A DNA stretch of 64,000 bases from Lapillicoccus jejuensis (lineage in GTDB: Bacteria > Actinomycetota > Actinomycetes > Actinomycetales > Dermatophilaceae). Both the position numbers and the translations under genes were made by a program. The stretch is taken from positions 3,906,001-3,970,000 of the forward strand of contig NZ_VFMN01000001.1 of the NCBI RefSeq assembly GCF_006715055.1, given 5' to 3'. Positions 62,425 to 64,000 of the stretch are shown in pieces. Numbering within the stretch: the stretch's first letter is position 1; each line of letters opens with the position of its first letter. Under the pieces are notes generated by a model. That model ran no database searches. It was not told the DNA's origin and saw only the letters and a program-made list of their open reading frames with translations.

Positions 62425-63189
62425 ATGACGCAGGTCTCCCCCACCCAGCCCCTCGTCGGTCGTCGCGCGCTCGTCACGGGTGCCGCTTCGGGGATCGGCG
62501 AGGCGATCGCCCGGCGCTTCGCCGAGGCCGGCGCCCACGTCGTCGCGGTCGACCTCGACGCAGACCGGCTCGCCCCGCTGGCTGAGCTCGACGACGTCGA
62601 GACGGTCGCGATCGACCTCTCCGACCTCGACGGGCTCAGCGCCCTCCCGACCGACGTCGACATCCTCGTCAACAACGCCGGCATCCAGCACGTCGCCCCC
62701 ATCGAGTCCTTCCCGCTCGACCGCTTCGACCTCATCCTGAGGCTCATGCTGGCCTCGCCGTTCCGGCTCGTGCGGCAGTCGCTGCCGCACATGTACGAGG
62801 GCGGCTGGGGTCGGGTCGTCAACGTCTCCAGCGCTCACGGGCTGCGGGCCAGCGAGTTCAAGTCGGCGTACGTCACCGCGAAGCACGGCCTCGAGGGACT
62901 GTCCAAGACGATCGCGCTGGAGGGGGCCCCGCACGGCGTGACGAGCAACTGCATCAACCCGGGCTACGTCCGGACCCCGTTGGTGGAGAAGCAGATCGCC
63001 GACCAGGCCGCGTCGCACGGGATCCCCGAGAGCGAGGTGCTCGACACCGTCATGCTCGCCTCCGCGGCCGTCAAACGGCTCGTCGAGCCGGAGGAGGTCG
63101 CCGAGCTCACGCTCTTCCTCTGCGGCTCCGCCTCCGCCTCGGTGACCGGCAGCTCGTTCGCCATGGACGGCGGCTGGACCGCCCACTGA
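62425..63189 (+). CDS. 3-Hydroxybutyrate dehydrogenase-like SDR
   Basis: A 254-residue short-chain dehydrogenase. The NAD motif is TGAASGIGEAIA, NNAG appears as VNNAGIQHVAP, the catalytic Ser lies in VVNVSSAHGLRAS and Tyr-x-x-x-Lys in YVTAKHG. The IQHVAPIE and HGLRAS segments fit D-beta-hydroxybutyrate dehydrogenase, which interconverts hydroxybutyrate and acetoacetate. ATG at 62425 is seven bases after TAGGTT, so probably leaderless; TTG at 62416 is unlikely. Exact substrate inferred. Confidence 0.85.
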   Translation: MTQVSPTQPLVGRRALVTGAASGIGEAIARRFAEAGAHVVAVDLDADRLAPLAELDDVETVAIDLSDLDGLSALPTDVDILVNNAGIQHVAPIESFPLDRFDLILRLMLASPFRLVRQSLPHMYEGGWGRVVNVSSAHGLRASEFKSAYVTAKHGLEGLSKTIALEGAPHGVTSNCINPGYVRTPLVEKQIADQAASHGIPESEVLDTVMLASAAVKRLVEPEEVAELTLFLCGSASASVTGSSFAMDGGWTAH

Positions 63190-63201
63190 GGCAGAGCGGC
63201 C

Positions 63202-63606
63202 TCAGCGGCCCCGGCAGTCCACCCAGGCCACCTGCGTCATGGCCGTGCCCGGGTCCGCGCCCGTCACCCACATGCCCCCGAAGACCACGGTCTGCTGCAC
63301 CCCGATCGTGCTCAGGCACTCGGGCCACCCCCGCTCGTGGAAGCTGCCGGCGGCGTCGTACCAGGACACGCTGGTCGCGGCGCCGAATCCCGCGCCGTCC
63401 ACGGTCGCGCTGAAGATGTGGTCGCCGACGTACGCCGTCGTCACGTAGGTGCTCGTCGTGACGGTCTTCGCCGTGCTCGCCCCCCACCCATAGCCGATGA
63501 GGCCCGCGACAGCGATCGCGCACGCGACCATGACCCGGCGTTGCCGGACCGACCGGCGCTCGGCGCGCGACGATCCCGTGGCCGGCACCAGCGACAACCT
63601 GCTCAT
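63202..63606 (-). CDS. Small membrane-anchored hypothetical protein
   Basis: A 134-residue protein I do not recognise. A basic N-terminus (RAERRSVRQRR) precedes one hydrophobic helix (VMVACAIAVAGLIGYGWG, ~26-44); the rest (SATVDGAGFGAATSVSWYDAAGSFHERGWPECL ... VAWVDCRGR) is polar with two Cys that could form a disulfide outside the membrane. ATG at 63606 has GGAG upstream. It is co-directional with the aldehyde dehydrogenase, 71 bp downstream of it, and convergent with the SDR gene. Function unknown. Confidence 0.7.
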   Translation of the reverse strand: MSRLSLVPATGSSRAERRSVRQRRVMVACAIAVAGLIGYGWGASTAKTVTTSTYVTTAYVGDHIFSATVDGAGFGAATSVSWYDAAGSFHERGWPECLSTIGVQQTVVFGGMWVTGADPGTAMTQVAWVDCRGR

Positions 63607-63677
63607 CACTTCTCCGTCCGGCGAACGATCCGTTCGCCGCAGGATCGCACACACGCAGGCCCCGCGGGCCCGAGACG

Positions 63678-64000
63678 CTAGCCCAGCTTGAACGGGTCGC
63701 GCGTGCCGCCGGTCAGCTCGATGTAGACCGACTTGGTCTCCAGGTACTCGTCGACCGCGGCCGCGCCGTTCTCCCGCCCGATGCCGGACAGCTTGTAGCC
63801 GCCGAAGGGCATGTTCGGTGCGACGACGCGGTAGGCGTTGACCCACACCGTGCCCGCCTTGATCCGCGCCGCCACCCGGTGCGCGCGGTGGACGTCCTTG
63901 GTCCACACCGCTCCCGCCAGCCCGTACGGCGTGTCGTTGGCCAGCCGGACCGCCTCCTCCTCGTCCGAGAAGGTGTAGGCCGACAGTACCGGCCCGAAGA
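63678..64000 (-). CDS. Aldehyde dehydrogenase, 3' part (runs off the right edge)
   Basis: Only the C-terminal ~107 residues are visible: FGPVLSAYTFSDEEEAVRLANDTPYGLAGAVWT, then TVWVNAYRVVAPNMPFGGYKLSGIGRENG and a closing YIELTGGTRDPFKLG. This matches the end of NAD-dependent betaine/gamma-aminobutyraldehyde-type dehydrogenases. The catalytic Cys and Glu are outside the window, so the substrate cannot be told. Confidence 0.87.
   Translation of the reverse strand, partial: FGPVLSAYTFSDEEEAVRLANDTPYGLAGAVWTKDVHRAHRVAARIKAGTVWVNAYRVVAPNMPFGGYKLSGIGRENGAAAVDEYLETKSVYIELTGGTRDPFKLG

Overview
The window is very GC-rich, with GC-ending codons, many GTG starts and three tRNAs with actinobacterial neighbours. 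Gene content (DUF3000, DUF427, DUF4349, a DUF222/HNH '13E12-type' nuclease, coproporphyrin-branch haem genes, LigC and Prim-PolC, a Cgl0158-type aldolase in the inositol cluster) points to Actinomycetota, most likely Micrococcales and possibly an Intrasporangiaceae/Dermatophilaceae-like genus. The phylum is well supported; the genus is a guess. I saw no phage genes, insertion-sequence transposase, CRISPR array, rRNA or replication origin.

Layout. 1-4.7 kb: 5' part of a secreted sedolisin-like protease, a DUF3516 DEAD/DEAH-type helicase, and an AbiEi/DUF559-type gene bracketed by 64-bp palindromic repeats. 4.95-11.4 kb: a MarR regulator coupled to a 14-TM exporter with a palindromic operator candidate, then a secreted serine hydrolase and a NagZ-like GH3 enzyme (probable muropeptide processing), and DUF427. 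11.4-21.2 kb: myo-inositol catabolism, iolG-iolC-aldolase-iolB-iolD-iolA with every junction a 4-base overlap, a divergent IolE-like dehydratase candidate, an unrelated SMI1/KNR4 gene, and a GntR/HutC regulator whose promoter carries the same 13-base motif as the iol promoter. 21.2-27.2 kb: LolA-like protein and ABC transporter, a BrkB-type membrane protein, and a secreted purple-acid-phosphatase-like gene broken by a 22-bp tandem duplication. 27.2-28 kb: a gene-poor stretch and a tRNA Gly-Cys-Val operon with a visible promoter. 28-36.9 kb: second BrkB protein, AidB-like acyl-CoA dehydrogenase, PPK2 polyphosphate kinase with an uncharacterised Rossmann protein, pyrimidine reductase, alpha/beta hydrolase, DNA ligase (LigC-like), thiol peroxidase. 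37.3-44.7 kb: large secreted CHAP protein, Prim-PolC, a secreted lamin-tail/EEP nuclease with a PHO-box-like array, MsrB. 44.7-50.6 kb: haem genes chdC(hemQ), cgoX(hemY) and hemE, split by a DUF4349 lipoprotein and a cytochrome P450; a fifth palindromic repeat lies downstream of the P450. 50.6-57.2 kb: DMT permease, DUF3000, RNase D, fadA-fadB type beta-oxidation operon. 57.2-64 kb: LLM oxidoreductase, UDG-superfamily glycosylase, a MurA homologue fused to an XRE HTH domain with an 18-bp palindrome at its start, DUF222/HNH nuclease, 3-hydroxybutyrate dehydrogenase-like SDR, a small membrane-anchored protein and the 3' end of an aldehyde dehydrogenase gene.

Themes. Two secreted phosphorus-scavenging enzymes (phosphatase, nuclease) carry 11-base-periodic GTTCACC-like arrays, suggesting PhoP control. 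Four genes are DNA-repair related (AidB-like, LigC, Prim-PolC, UDG-like). Many genes have a TANNNT-type -10 six to eight bases before the start codon and no Shine-Dalgarno, suggesting extensive leaderless translation. The least explained signals are the 64-bp palindrome family around the AbiEi/DUF559 gene and the self-regulation architecture of the HTH-MurA gene.
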